A stretch of DNA of 64,000 nt from Sciurus carolinensis (taxonomy: Eukaryota; Chordata; Mammalia; Rodentia; Sciuridae). The notes under the pieces were generated by a model, which was not told where the DNA came from, made no database searches, and saw only the letters and a list, made by a program, of their open reading frames with translations. The stretch is from NCBI RefSeq assembly GCF_902686445.1, contig NC_062214.1:92360738-92424737 (forward strand), read 5' to 3'. Both the position numbers and the translations under genes were made by a program. Shown here in pieces: positions 1-12,400 of this stretch. Each line of letters begins with the position of its first letter. Within the stretch, counting starts at the first letter, position 1.

Positions 1-133
1 AATCTTTGCCTACTCCAAGACTGCAAAGGTCTTCTAGAAGTTTTAAGTTTTCCATTTTACAGTTAGTTCTGTATTCCATTTTGAGTTAATTTTTGTAAAT
101 GGCACAAAATTTGTATGTGGTATTTTAGGGTGC
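1..133 (-). mobile_element. Old L1M fragment, antisense (part 1 of 3)
   Basis: The + strand reads as reverse-complement L1 ORF2, with the phrase for 'tccattttgagttaatttttgta' typical of old L1M. The same element resumes after the inserted ID and L1, at about 1349. It is eroded and non-coding. Confidence 0.6.
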
Positions 134-142
134 TCAAAGTTT

Positions 143-145
143 TTT

Positions 146-178
<33 letters not shown>

Positions 179-252
179 TATTGTTGGGGATTGAATCCAG
201 GGCCTTGTGTTTGCAAGGAAAGCACTCTACCAACTGAACTATATCCCCAGGC
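143..252 (-). repeat. ID-type SINE (tRNA-Ala derived), antisense
   Basis: A long T tract (about 150-177) is followed by the reverse complement of an ID element, with B-box remnants (GGGGATTGAATCCAGGG). It is flanked by a perfect 10-base target-site duplication CTCAAAGTTT at 133-142 and 253-262. It is not a working tRNA gene. Confidence 0.85.
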
Positions 253-262
253 CTCAAAGTTT

Positions 263-1339
263 ATTTTTTAATTTAATTTTATTTTTTTAAATTTATTTTT
301 ATTATAAACAAATGGGATACATGTTGTTTCTGTTTGTACATGGAGTAACAGCATATCATTTGCGTAATCATACATTTACATGGGGTAATGATGTTTGATT
401 CATTCTGTTATTTTTTCCTTCCCCCCACCCCTCCCACCCCTCTTTTCCCTCTATACAGTCCTTTCTTCCTCCATTCTTGCTCCCCCAAACCCCCATTATG
501 CATCATCATCATCCACTTATCAGCGAGATCATTCTTCCTTTGGTTTTTTGAGATTGGCTTATCTCACCTAGCATGATATTCTCCAATTTCATCCATTTGC
601 CTGCAAATGCCATAATTTAATTATTCTTTATGGCTGAGTAATATTCCATTGTGTATGTATATATACATATATATATACCACATATGTATATATGTATATA
701 CATATACCACAGTTTCTTTATCCATTCATCAATTGAAGGACATCTAGGTTGGTTCCACAATCTGGCTATTGTGAATTGAGCAGCTATGAACATTGATCTG
801 GCTGTATCTCTGTAGTATGCTGATTTTAAGTCCTTTGGGTATAGGCCAAGGGGTGGGATAGCTGGGTCAAATGGTGGTTCCATTCCAAGTTTTCTAAGGA
901 ATCTCCACACTGCTTTCCAGAGTGACTGCACTAATTTGCAGCCCCACCAGCAATGTATGAGTGTACCTTTTTCCCCACATCCCCGCCAACACCTATTGTT
1001 GTTTGTATTCTTGATAATCGCCATTGGGGTGAGATGGAATCTTAGGGAAGTTTTGATTTGCATTTCTCTTATTACTAAAGATGGTGAACATTTTTTCATA
1101 TGTTCCAAATCATATGTTCCAAGATCATCTTCTGTGAAGCGTCTGTTCATATCCTTAGCCCATTTGTTGATTGGGTTATTTGTATTCTTGGTGTAGAGTT
1201 TTTTGAGTTCTTTATATATTCTGGAAATTAGTGCTCTATTTGAAGTGTGGGTGGCAAAGATTTTCTCCTACTCCGTAGGCTCTCTCTTTGCATTGCTGAT
1301 AGTTTCCTTTGCTGAGAGAAAGCTATTTAGTTTGAATCT
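263..1339 (-). mobile_element. Younger L1, 5'-truncated, antisense
   Basis: The poly(A) tail and 3' UTR lie at the left (263-600). ORF2 C-terminal coding remains on the minus strand, with a 177-codon open piece at 617-1150 that includes the ORF2 end motifs [17 protein letters not shown] and [10 protein letters not shown]. An AT-rich (TATATACA)n tract at 650-712 interrupts it. It is truncated in ORF2 at 1339. TCAAAGTTT at 254-262 and 1340-1348 are its target-site duplications. It cannot move by itself. Confidence 0.85.
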
Positions 1340-1348
1340 TCAAAGTTT

Positions 1349-2311
1349 GTTTTTTAAAAAATATGTATATCCAGTTCTTCCAATACCAATTGTTGAGAAG
1401 AACTATTGTTTCTCTATTGAATTGCCCTTGCATCTTTGCCAAAGATCATTTGTCCATATATGAGTGGTTCTTTCTCTGGACTATCTAATGTATTCCAGTG
1501 GTTTCTTTATTGATCTTTATTCCACTTTCATGCAGCGTCGATTACTGTAGTCTTAAAATAAACTGTTAAATAAGGTGGCATTTATTCATCTTTGATTTCT
1601 TTTTTAAACTTATTTTGGCTAGTCTGGTTCCTTTACATTTTCATAAGAATTTTATAATAAGCTTCTCAATTTCTCTAAAAATGCTTGCTGGGATTTTGGT
1701 TTGGACTGATTAAAATCTACAGCTTAGTTTCAGGAGATTTGCTGTCTTCACACTACTGAGTCTTCTGAACTGTGATCTAAGAACTGTAGCTCTACAGTTA
1801 GTGGGGTTTTGCTTCATATCTCTTAGTAGTATTGTAGTTTTCAGTTACAGGTCTTACCCTTCTTTGGTCAGATACTAAACAGCTTTTGTTTTAGGATATT
1901 AAGTAGTTTATATGTTTAATGCTATTGTAAATGATAGTTGTTTTTTAAAGTTCACTTTCTGACTTTGTTACTATTGGCAAAGACATTCTTGTGTATTGGT
2001 CTTGTATTTTACAAACTTGCCATATTCATTAATATTAGTCACTTTTCTGAAGGCTCCATCAGGTTTTCTACACAGAGAAAACTGATTTTTATCAATATAG
2101 TCTTATTTCCTTTCCAGTCTGGATGCTTTTTCTTGCTTTATTGCACTGGCTAGAACATCTATCACAGCATTGGAAAACTTAACATACAGTAAACATATTT
2201 TTCTTCTTTCTTGAGAGAAAATAATTCTGTTTTTAATAATTTAATATGATGCTACCTATAGGTTCTTTGAAGATGTCCTTTATCAGGTTAAGGAAGTTCT
2301 TTTATTAGTTT
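1349..2311 (-). mobile_element. Old L1M fragment, antisense (part 2 of 3)
   Basis: Sequence continues the L1M relic from the left edge. Reverse-complement ORF2 landmarks include 'ccagttcttccaataccaat' near 1371 and 'ttgcactggctagaac' near 2142. It is highly diverged, with no open frame of note, and is broken at 2311 by a STRID SINE. Confidence 0.65.
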
Positions 2312-2430
2312 TTTTTAAATATTATTTTTACTTGTCAATGAACCTTTATTTTATTTATTTATATGTGGTTCTGAGAATCGAACCTAGTGCTTCAGGCAAG
2401 CACTCTACCACAGAGTCACAATTACAGTCC
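2312..2430 (-). repeat. STRID-type squirrel SINE, antisense
   Basis: The + strand shows the tail block (acttgtcaatgaaccttt) followed by reverse-complement ID sequence with GAGAATCGAACC. A perfect 13-base target-site duplication CTTTTATTAGTTT flanks it (2299-2311 and 2431-2443). It sits inside the old L1M, so it is younger. Confidence 0.85.
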
Positions 2431-2443
2431 CTTTTATTAGTTT

Positions 2444-2530
2444 GCTGAGTTTTTAATCTGGAATGTATGTTGGATTTTGTCAGATGATGAATACTTTTTC
2501 TGCATCCTTGGAGATGATTGTTATTGTTTG
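2444..2530 (-). mobile_element. Old L1M fragment, antisense (part 3 of 3)
   Basis: Sequence after the STRID insertion resumes the reverse-complement L1 ORF2 text (tttgtcagatgatgaatact) and fades out near 2530. Confidence 0.5.
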
Positions 2531-2639
2531 AAAAAAAAAAAACTACTTCTGTGGACTAAAGAAAATGTAACAGAGGTTAGTTTTTTAAGAATAATATTCT
2601 TATTCTGTAATTCTCCAGAATGGAAGTCATAAAACTTTT

Positions 2640-2945
2640 TCTGTAGTAAATATTTCTGACAGCAAATATTTTGGATTTTGCAGGTCACATACAGTGTCTG
2701 TCACTTGTCCTTTGTTTTACTTTTGGACATAATTTTAAAATAAAAGATAAAAAACTATGCTTAGCTTACATTCAAAAATTTTGGTCTGGCCACATAAACT
2801 ACCAATCGGGTTTGTTACTGTAGTTGACTTTATGGTTATAAAAAATGGTTATAAAAAACAGGAGCAGCAGAATTTGCTATGGCTGGCAAATTCTAAAATA
2901 TTTGCTACCCGGCCCTTTCCAAAAAAAGTTTGCTGACTCCCTGTT
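2640..2945. mobile_element. Relic of an old non-autonomous DNA transposon (hAT-like MITE)
   Basis: The right part (AAAATATTTGCTACCCGGCC and AAAAAGTTTGCTGACTCC) matches the end of a common mammalian hAT-type MITE. The left part (near 2650-2700) looks like the same end reversed, so two copies or an inverted arrangement may be present. The family name is uncertain. A related copy lies at 41590-41852. Confidence 0.4.
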
Positions 2946-4975
2946 CTAGAATATTGTGACAAAATACTTTGAAAGGAATATTACAGTTTCATATACTATC
3001 TATGTACCAGCTTAAATTAAGCTAAATAAAATAATATGTGGTATCTTCTCATCTGCAGTACTAGGCCCCAACCTGGAAATTTTTTAAAAGAGTGTGATTG
3101 ATCATTAAAGGTATGTGGTGTGAATAAGCAACTGAAGATCTCAATTATTAGTCTGGAAATTAATTGTGGTGACTCTGCTTGATTTTTCAGATGGAAGACT
3201 TGGCTTCTTGGTTTGGAAGATGCACCAGCTGAGATTTGGCTCTTTGGAAATAGACATGGTATAGTCTTGATGGCTAGCTGTTGTGTCTTTAAGTCCCCTC
3301 TTTAATTTCATTTAACTGATATGCATATAGCAACAACTATATTCCATGCATTATTCTAAAGATTTTATGCTCTGGACTGGTCTCCTTTCCTATAAAATGG
3401 GGATGAGAATGACATTAGTAATACTGTCCTCATAGGACTGCTGAGGGAATTATATGTGGTTAACTTAGATAATAAGTTCATACAGTTATGGGGCCAGAAT
3501 CTGGCTCTTGACTGTCTATACCTTGCTGTTTCTCATTAGATGGAGTTCTTCTTTCTCAGCTTTTTCTCTTTACCTACTGGTCTTCTTCCATAAACACTGA
3601 AAGAGGTGAGAACTCCCATTTGATACCCTCTTTAAGTGAGCTACAAGATTTACAGCTTTCTTATAGCATCAGTTTAAACAAAGGTGCAAACAACAAGAGA
3701 AGCTTGTAGCCTTTGGGGGTTATAGCTCTGCCTTTCAAAGTGAATCTGGGTGTTCTACACCCAAGAATATGCTGGGCCAAGGAACTGTGACCACCCAATG
3801 TCCCAGTCATCCCAATTTGGGGAGCCTAGGCAACTGCTGTGCCTGAGAGAATGTGTCAGCTACATTGAGTAGGAACTTGATAGGCGCTTTCCCCAGTGAT
3901 CTCATCCCTGCAAAGGCAGTCATACTGCCCCTCTTCCTTTCCACAGACTGAGACATGAGTACCCAGCATGGCACCAGGCCCATTCTATCCAGAGCAGGAA
4001 GGTGAAGAAGACTACACCAGTAAGTGCTGCTGGCCAGAGGTCAAGCAGTTCTACAATTCAATATCAAGTTCCTGCTACCCTCCAGAGTCCTGTGCTGCCA
4101 GCATAAGCCAAGCTCTACCACAAGAGACCCAACACTCCCGGAGAACTGGGTCTGTCCAAATGAACTCCTTGGGAATGCTAGAAGAAGAATAAGAAGTACA
4201 GCAATTTTTAAGCACTGTTAAGTTTTAATTTGTGGCACAAAATAATGTTTTATCAATCTCCACCTAAGTAATGGCTCAAAGATCTCAAAATCTTGTGAAT
4301 GAGGAGGGCAGAATATTTTAGAGAATGAGACAAGAAGTATGAATGTAAAGAAACTAAAGAGGAAGGTGTCCACCTTTCCTCCTCTGACCTGAATATAGAA
4401 TTTGACATTTGGAGGTAACCAAAGCGCTTTCTCCAAGTTAGCTTCATTTGGATCAACTTTACCATTTTTTTTCCAAATGAATCTCTCTGGGGTATCCATT
4501 GACTGCATATTAATTATGACCCTAAGTACTTTTAAAGGTCAGGAAACAAAAATAACCAAACTTAAAATGACATGTCATTCAGTGTAAACTACCTCCTTGC
4601 ATCCATTCCTCCTGATGTGCACATCTCCAGGGAACTGTCCAATGTTCAGTTCCATAGAGATTCATACCACTGAGTCATTCCTGTGACTAGTTCTTATTCA
4701 CTGAACTGGGCCGGGCCAGATTTGCTTGTTCCAGAGGCTCATGGTTCTTGTTTTCCCCCTCTCTAAATAAATGCAGTGTTTTCTTATCAAGCTCCTAGTT
4801 GTAGGTTGTAAGGCTGTAAGAATATCCCAGAGTAGTATAAGGGCATCAGGGAAAACCACAGTGTTATCAGGTTCAAGTCCTGTTATTTGTCTTGGGCTTT
4901 TAAGGAAATCATGTGCTCTCCTAAGCATCTAAAATCATTCCCTAGATTTGTCCTTTCCCAAGTGTGTAGGTTCTG
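2946..4975. other. Unassigned intergenic DNA
   Basis: Apart from the MIR relic at 3375-3485 I see no recognisable gene. The longest open frames (74 codons at 3968-4192 and 96 codons on the minus strand at 4218-4508) show no known motifs and no splice or promoter context, so I treat them as chance. Confidence 0.5.
3375..3485 (+). repeat. MIR SINE relic
   Basis: It contains the MIR core-like text TATAAAATGGGGATGAGAAT and the following 'ctgaggg...ttatatg' region. It is old and eroded; edges are approximate. Confidence 0.5.
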
Positions 4976-4979
4976 TTGG

Positions 4980-5090
4980 GTATTTATTTATTTATTTATT
5001 ATTTGCGTGTTTGTGTTGCTGGAGATTAAACCCAGGGCCTTGTACATGCTAGTCAAATGCTGTTCCATTAAGCCACATCCCCAAACTGGA
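4980..5090 (-). repeat. ID-type SINE, antisense
   Basis: A (TTTA)n tract at 4981-5002 represents the reversed A-rich tail. It is followed by reverse-complement ID sequence (GGAGATTAAACCCAGGGCC) ending CCACATCCCC. It is more diverged than the copy at 143-252. Confidence 0.75.
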
Positions 5091-5135
5091 CCCAGGTTCT
5101 GAAGTGGCAACTTAAAATATACTAACCTATTTAAA

Positions 5136-5183
5136 ATGTCTTAGACTGTTGGTTATTCTGATGTCTTAGACTGTTGGTTATTC
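5136..5183 (+). repeat. 25-base tandem duplication, about two copies
   Basis: The unit at 5136-5160 begins ATGTCTTAGACTGTTGG and repeats immediately at 5161-5183 with no mismatch over 23 bases. It is not part of any repeat I recognise. Confidence 0.9.
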
Positions 5184-8100
5184 AAATTTATTGTCTACTT
5201 AAAGTAGCTTTAGTTCTCTCTCACCAGAAGTATCTACTTCTTAAGAGTGAGGGAGTTCCACTATAGAAGTAATGCATCTTTATTTTGGTAAATCCAGAAA
5301 ATTCAGGTAAGCGAATAAATATTAGAATCATTTCCAACTCAATAATCCAGGGTTAACTTACTGGTCTCATTTTAGTGAAAACCCCTAATGGTGTTTGCCC
5401 ATTCATAATTTTTTTTTCAGAAATTGGGTTTCTTAATATAATACTTTCTTTTTAATTTTTTTCTAAGCTTATACTCTTTTACAACATCATTTTAAAACAT
5501 CTGTACTATAAATATAGCCTTAACTTATTTAACAAATCTGCCGCTTCCCACAGGTCTCATTCCAGGAGGATTTTCAAGTAGAAGATGAGCAGACATCAAC
5601 TAGAGACACAGAGAACAAGAGCCCAGCAATGTGATATTTGATGTCTTTTGATGCAGGAGAGCAGCGATGCTTCTGTGAACCAGTATGGGGTGGGATAGGT
5701 GGATTGTTATGTGGAAGCTTCTTTGAAATTGTGGATAACCACTTATGGAACAAATGGCACCATTGTGTATGCCTAGTGCTGCAGTGCGTAAATGCTACAT
5801 TAGAACTTTTTGAGCTGTCTGCCATCTCATTATGTATTCATTTCAAAGTGACAGTACAGTGCAGCTGTACTTTTGATGATATAAGATCCCAAAATACATT
5901 TATATTTGTGAAACATCTTCCAAAGACAATACAAATTTAATAATATTTTGTTCTATATGTAATAGATAAGGATAGTTTCATACTACTTGGAGTACAAAAA
6001 TGTCATATGATTAGGAGCCCCCACATATGAAGAATAGAAGTGTTCTGTACTAATCAGGGGAGCATACTTGACTACTTCAACTGTACCAGGGCCCTGGACC
6101 TTTATTCTGGGAAAGAGGATAGGGTTGGAATGTAGATAATTTGGTCTTCAGTCCATGATGTTGCTTTGAAGAGACTCCTGTCTAGGCCCCATGGTTTCAA
6201 ATACAGGTAACTCCCCTGTGGTTCCATCTAGTTAACGTACTTCACTGTTATTCTCAGTAGTTCTGATCCTAACACACATCCTCCTCATGGGACCAGGATG
6301 CTTCTCCCTTTCAGGGTTTTTACCTCAGGAATGCTGAATGTGAGTAGAGTAACAGTGTTAACTACTGTCAGACCTAAAAGTCCCAGCTATCAGAGTCCAC
6401 CTTTTTTCATTTGAGTTCATCCTTAGTGACTTGTTGGGTTCTTGTCATCCAGTTGAAGGTAGTAGAGAATAAAAGGGTTCTTCAAGCTAGTTTTTCCCAC
6501 CAATTTGAACAAGTAGTGTCAACTTTCAAATAGGAGCAAGAAAAACATGACTCAAGACAAATGTTTGATTGCTCTTCTATAAAGAAAGGGAGATTTTCAA
6601 TGTCTCTTTTGCCAAAGTACCTCAGTTAAAGGTGCAAGTAACCCTGTCACATATGTTACTATGTCCAGTGTTTTCCCGCCATATAACATTTGCTCCTATT
6701 TATGGAACACTTTCTGTACCCCAGGCAATATTATAAATATATATTTTTATTCATTTAATACTTGTGAGGATTCTGGTTTTATGTATTCCCATCCCGGTTA
6801 TTGCAAATGATAAAAATGAGGCATCTCATGAGAGCTTGCATTATTTCCCCAGAAACACAGTTATTATTAAACTTCCATTTTGTATAATAAAAGACATAAA
6901 ATGATAAAACTGGAAGCATCTGGGGAATAGCTTAACATTTAGTACCTCTGTTACAATTTCTGTGAATCAAAGTTGTAATGCTTATCTGTTGTGAGACCAT
7001 ACGGATGGACTGGGACAGAGAATATAATTTCAAAGGAATTCAAACTTACAGCTTTGGTGTAACTTGGAAGTGATGCACTGAGAAGTTTTATGAAACACAG
7101 AGAAGATAGCTCCCCTCCTCAAGGAGCAAGTTTCATAATCTTGTGTTTTGTTTTGTTTTGTTTTTGCCACTGCTCTCTGTATGGCACCCATACCCAGTAC
7201 CTGTATACCCGTATGTTGGACCACACACAATTCATTTTCCCATAAAACTTCTGGAAATTTTACATGATTTTATAGTCCCAGAGAATATAGTTTGAGAAGC
7301 ATGGTACTAAGTAGTTAATAACCGATTATAGCTCAATGTGAGAACTCTCTTAGTAACACTGTGCTCTAGGAGGAATTTCTGAAACCTGGGAGACAAGGAG
7401 GTAATTTAGAGGTTGGTTTCCAGGCAGCAATCACCTTATTAGTTGTATCTAACAAAAAGTTATTACTGACAAGCACTTTGGAATTAGTCTCACTGTATTG
7501 TTAATTGACAGTAACACCCCACTGATTGCTAAGATGAAATAAGATTTAGTTAGCATTCTCTGAAAGTCTGTGTATGTTACCTGATGTTAATTATCTTGAA
7601 TCACGGTGATCCTAAAATATGGATGGAAATATTTGCAACCTTAAAGATTTTCCTTAAGAGAAAACCAGATCTTCTTAACTGAAAACATTTCCTCTGTAGT
7701 TAAGTTCTTACATTTTTGAAGTGTTTATTTTAACTGCGTATTTCACCAAGGGGAGTAGCCCCCATTAGTAGTAGCCAACTACTATTCTGTGTTATTCACT
7801 CTTGTGATATATGAAATTTTCTACAAGAATGAAAGTGAACAAAGTAGGTTTACACCCACTCCCATAAATAAATGACTCTCTCATACACATAGATGCTGTG
7901 AGCTGAATGGCAGTTAATTCAGAAAATTAATGGGGATTTAGAAAAGACAGATTCCTAGAGATGGAAAACAGAGACCAGGTGAGACATTACTTTCTGATGG
8001 GAGTAATGCCACAGAGCTAGCTCAGCACGTTTATTATACAGCTTTTAACACCAAAAGGGTTTTTTGTGAGGAAGTTTCTTCAAAGTATTCAGGATGAAGG

Positions 8101-10499
8101 ATGAAGTTCTGGGCAGCCCAATTGTAATTATCAGCTTACAGTCATAAGTCTTTACCCCTGGCAGCTGGTGTCTGAACTCAGGGTCAAGAATGATAGTGCC
8201 CCACCATGCACAGAACCTCCTTTGAGCAGGGCATCACCATAGCAACTGGGCAGTCTCAACTCTCACTTTTGCACATGGGAGTTCCCAGCACAGGAGCACT
8301 CCTGTCAACGGACAGTCAGAGCCCGTGATTCAAATCACCGCTCCCAGCATTAGACTTATTAAAAAAGGAAGTTGCAAAACAAGATACGCAATCTATTAAT
8401 TATGTGAAGGATAAAAGCATACAAGACCAAATAACGTATTATGTAGGAATACACACACAGTTTGGACTTAAATATAAGCAAGAGAATTAAAAGTCCCAAA
8501 CTCAGAATGTAGTTAACTCTGGAAGGGTGAAATGAAGCAGGGGAATGTGAGAGAGGAGCATAATATATGTATCTGCAACTGCACAAGATATACTCTTTTT
8601 AAATGGCTGGTGGGTGAATGAGTTTAATATTTCTTATATTGCTTGCATACAACTGCATGCATAAAATACAAAAGCCTGACTTCAAAAAGAGTCTTGCTAT
8701 CGGTTTAGCACATATATCAACATTTTGGTAACATTGAGGAGTAGGAAGATAGAATACTAATAAGTTGGGTGCTGTTCTCAGTCCTAGAATGAAATATTAA
8801 AACACATAATTGGCCAACAAGGATCAAGAAGTTGATTGGGGATCAAACAAAACAATTTACGATTAAACAGCAACATGATAAATATATAAGTAATTTTACT
8901 TTAGGCTTACATATTCATCGCATTGAATAAAAGTTACATCTATTACTTGGATTAAGATAGAAGCAACATAATCTTTTATAAGATAAATGTGTCCATAAGT
9001 TTGAAATATTAACAATTTCTTTGACTTGAGATTTAAGCAACAGTGACCAGAGCACCTGTAATGAATTAAGGGAATAATAGTTAAGAGATATCACATAGGA
9101 AAAAAATCTATTCACTTACATAGATTGAGCAACTTAAAAATTTGCACTAAGTTTAAGAACTTATACTAGTTTACTTACAAAACTTATAGTTGTATCTTTT
9201 AAGCAGCAATAGGGAAAATTTGTATTATCAAAGGAAAGTATATTTAAATGGGTAAACTATTAAATGTTTTTATGCTCATTGCACTCATCTGAGTGGGGAT
9301 GACTGATGGTCTTTGGCCTCAGTTTACCCAAATGCTGATTTAAAAGACTTGATACATAAACCTATGCATGGAAAAGCAGGGCAAAGTAAGACATTTGATC
9401 ACTTACTGTATGCACAGGGTTCTCTGATGGAGATGAAAATCGAATTTCCCCTCCCCAAGGATTCCAATAAAACAAATAAGCAACTGGCACGGAGTATGCA
9501 AAATTCAGCAGCAGTAGAGTGTGACACTGTGGGAGTCCAGAGAAAATCAGGTCAGTGGTTCAGTTCCTGGGAGGAGTGAAGAGGAGATGGGAGATGGAGC
9601 AGGGAGGCTGATGACAGTGGCTCCCAGAAGCAACCACTAGACACCTAAATTGAACCTGTGGAGAGGGAATATGTCACCTAGAGAAAGTGGACAAAGTCTG
9701 AAGCAGAGTTTTCAAGGTGGATAAAAGAAGGCAGTGATACATGCATGTTTGCCTACAACTTCAAGTTACTTCTCATCTCTGATGACAATTTGAGTACAAG
9801 CTGCTCTGGCTGAGAAACAAATGTTCCAGTATATTTTATAAACACTCTGGATCATAACCAACCGAAAGGACTGTTTGGGGAAAAGAACATAATACTGACA
9901 GCCAAGACCAGCGTTTGAATAAAGGCTCAGCCAAGTATATGTTGAACGACAACACCAAGTTCCAATTTCTTTAGCTATAAAGTATTAGGTTGCCATGATT
10001 GTCATGAGGATTAAAAAATACAATGTTTGTAAAGTGATTAGGACTTCTGTGTACACTGAACCAACATGAAAGAGACAAACCTCTGACATCAAAGAAGAAC
10101 ATCTAATGAGTTGGAGAATTTTAAAAGGTAACCATGGATTGGTCTAGATATTATCTGAAAAAATTAACAAATAATAGGAAAAATCTTCATAGTCTTCAGG
10201 AAAAAATGGATATTGATTTGATCCACCTCAATCTTCATTTGTTAACTTGTTACACATTTAGTTATTATACTATTAAATACTGTGCAATTCTTTGAAGCTT
10301 TTTCAATGTGAAGAACTAGTATGCATAAGAGGTCATTTCAAATGTGTTTCATAAGCTGTTTCCAAAAACTGTCCTTTCAAATATAAACGATGTGTTTTAG
10401 CAAGAAATTTGGAAGTTTAATGTGGAAAACATAACCCAAACAAATTATTTTAGTATGATTACCAAAATATGGTGAGTCCTATTATGTACCTTGTACCTT
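5184..10499. other. Unassigned intergenic DNA, AT-rich
   Basis: No gene is supported. Short open frames (100 codons at 5638-5940 and 88 codons at 9313-9579) lack motifs and gene context. A diverged MIR-like stretch may lie at 6690-6860 (TTATTCATTTAATACTTGTG). Around 8590-9250 the DNA is AT-rich with no repeat I can name. Unrecognised regulatory elements could be present. Confidence 0.5.
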
Positions 10500-10632
10500 T
10501 TTATTTATTTTTTGGGATGGGGGGGGATCTTGCTATGTTGTCCAGGTTAGTCTTGAACTCCTGGACTCAAGCGATCCCTTGCCTCGGTCTCCTGAGGAGC
10601 TGGAGTTACAGACACACACCACTTTGCCCATA
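10500..10632 (-). repeat. 7SL-derived SINE (proto-B1 type), antisense
   Basis: The + strand gives the reverse-complement B1/Alu-like text: GATCTTGCTATGTTGTCCAG, then CTTGAACTCCTGGACTCAAG, and CTGGAGTTACAGACACACAC. Divergence from modern B1 suggests an old rodent copy. Confidence 0.75.
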
Positions 10633-10664
10633 ACTTGTATTTTCTATACCCGTTCTCTGATTCT

Positions 10665-10800
10665 TACAAAATGCAGCTAACACAGACTATTACTCTCGTT
10701 TGACAGATAGGATGGGAGCTCAGAGGCTCTAACAAAGTTGGCCAAGGTTACACATACAGAAACTGGGAGATCCAGACTTGTGAACCAAAGGTTGAGGAAC
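10665..10800 (+). repeat. MIR SINE relic
   Basis: It resembles the second half of MIR: CTCGTTTGACAGATAGGATG, then 'agctcagaggctctaacaaa', then 'ggccaaggttacacataca'. Edges are approximate. Confidence 0.5.
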
Positions 10801-11044
10801 TCCAAAATCTACTGCATATCTCTGTGTTCACTCTGAAGGAAGGCTGGAAAAGGGTGGTACAGGACCAAGCCTGGCCAGTTACAGAGGGCTTTCAAGAGGA
10901 AGTGACTTTTGAGCACAGTCCCAGGAGGAGGAGCAGGAGTGTTGAAGGCAGGTAAGGGTGGAGGGACATATACTGAAGCATGGAAATGAGGGAACAGAAG
11001 AGGATCAACAGCATGTGAAGGCTTACCAAGTTCTTCCACACAAA

Positions 11045-11215
11045 ATTATTTTATCTTAGGCACATTTTCCCCATCTTACAGATGAAAACGAGGTATATTA
11101 GTGGTTCAGTGACTTGATCAAAGACACAGAAAGAGCAAATTGCTGAACTAGAACTCAAAGTCAACGCCTTGGATGCCAGACCCTGTGTTCCTCCTGCAGT
11201 ACTCTGGCAGTTACA
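11045..11215 (+). repeat. MIR SINE relic
   Basis: It carries CCCCATCTTACAGATGAAAA, then 'agtgacttgatcaaagacac' and 'ctagaactcaaagtcaacgc', as in the MIR 3' half. It is old and eroded. Confidence 0.55.
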
Positions 11216-12179
11216 AAGCCTCACCCCACATCTCCCATTCTAACCTCATTTCCAATTTTATCATATCTTCCCTACTTTTATTTTTCTTCCATCCCAATGA
11301 CTTTGTCTACTTATTTTTATTTTTATCTGTGTACATATTTTTGTAGGCTTGCTCAAACTTTCAATGAACTAGAATGTAAATTGATAAAAATTTCAATAGC
11401 TGCAAAAAGGAAATAACAGATGAGAAAAATCAGTCACCTCCCTCACACACCACTTCGATGCTGTTTATTCCTTTCCAAGACTGGGCCTTAGGAAATCACA
11501 TCAGTGTCTAATTATGATATTGAGTCACATAGTTTTTGGTTTTTGCTAGTTTCTTTGAAGGCTACATCAGAAATATGTTTCTGATTTTCTGTCATCTTGA
11601 TGATTTTTGAGATTGTATTTTATACTGTAAAGGGACAAGGCCATTCCCACATGGGCAAACACAGGTTCTCCCATGGCTTTCAGAGGTTAGTAGACTGTGA
11701 ATCTTCTGTGGGACTTCTCACCATCCAGACCTTTCCCAGGGAGACTCTTAAACTGTCTCCCTATCTTATCCTTCCCATTCCAGGTCATAGGTGTTGACAT
11801 AAGCAATCGGTGATCTCATAAAAGGTTGTTTATTCAGTCAATAACACATTTCTTCCATTTTCATCACGTCAGGCTCTAGTGGCTGATAAATTTCCTGGGT
11901 CTTTGTTATGTAAGTCACCCTGAATCCTTTTTTGAAACTAAGTATAGTATAAATAAAGAGGATGAATGCACTTCTTGGGAGAACAAGGATTCTGTTTACA
12001 AATGGCACAGAACTACTATGTACAACTAGCGCATGATTTCCTGTTATGATAATTTCATGCTTCACAATATTAGGTTTTTATTTAATTAATAAAGTTTCAA
12101 CTCAAGACCTCAGATCCAGTGGGTCTCTTTTGCCTAGCCACCTAGACAAAAGATGTTTTTTGATGTTTTTTAATTGCTT

Positions 12180-12400
12180 TGATGGGAGCACTCTAGGAAA
12201 GTGCCAGATGACAAAGAGCCAGATGGATCTAGGTTTAAGTCCCAACTCTGCTCTTACTAGATATGGACACTTTGGACAAATTATTTTTTCCTTTACAAGT
12301 CTCATTTTTCCTTATCCCTATCTTCTGCATAGAGTTGTTTAGATAAAATATATTAAACATTTAACATGGTTCTACCCAATACATAGAGTAGCCAGTAAAC
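12180..12400 (+). repeat. MIR SINE relic
   Basis: A MIR-like order is visible: GATCTAGGTTTAAGTCCCAA, then 'ctcttactagatatggacac', 'caaattattttttcctttac' and 'catagagttgtttagataaa'. Confidence 0.5.

Noticed and set aside
63..257. Lysine-run proteins near 43-257 and 17340-17579
   Set aside because: They are translations of SINE poly(A)/poly(T) tails.
617..1150. 177-codon minus-strand frame as a possible gene
   Set aside because: It is the C-terminal part of a 5'-truncated L1 ORF2.
3968..4192. 74-codon frame with acidic content
   Set aside because: No homology is recognised, no exon signals or promoter are seen, and its length is within chance expectation.
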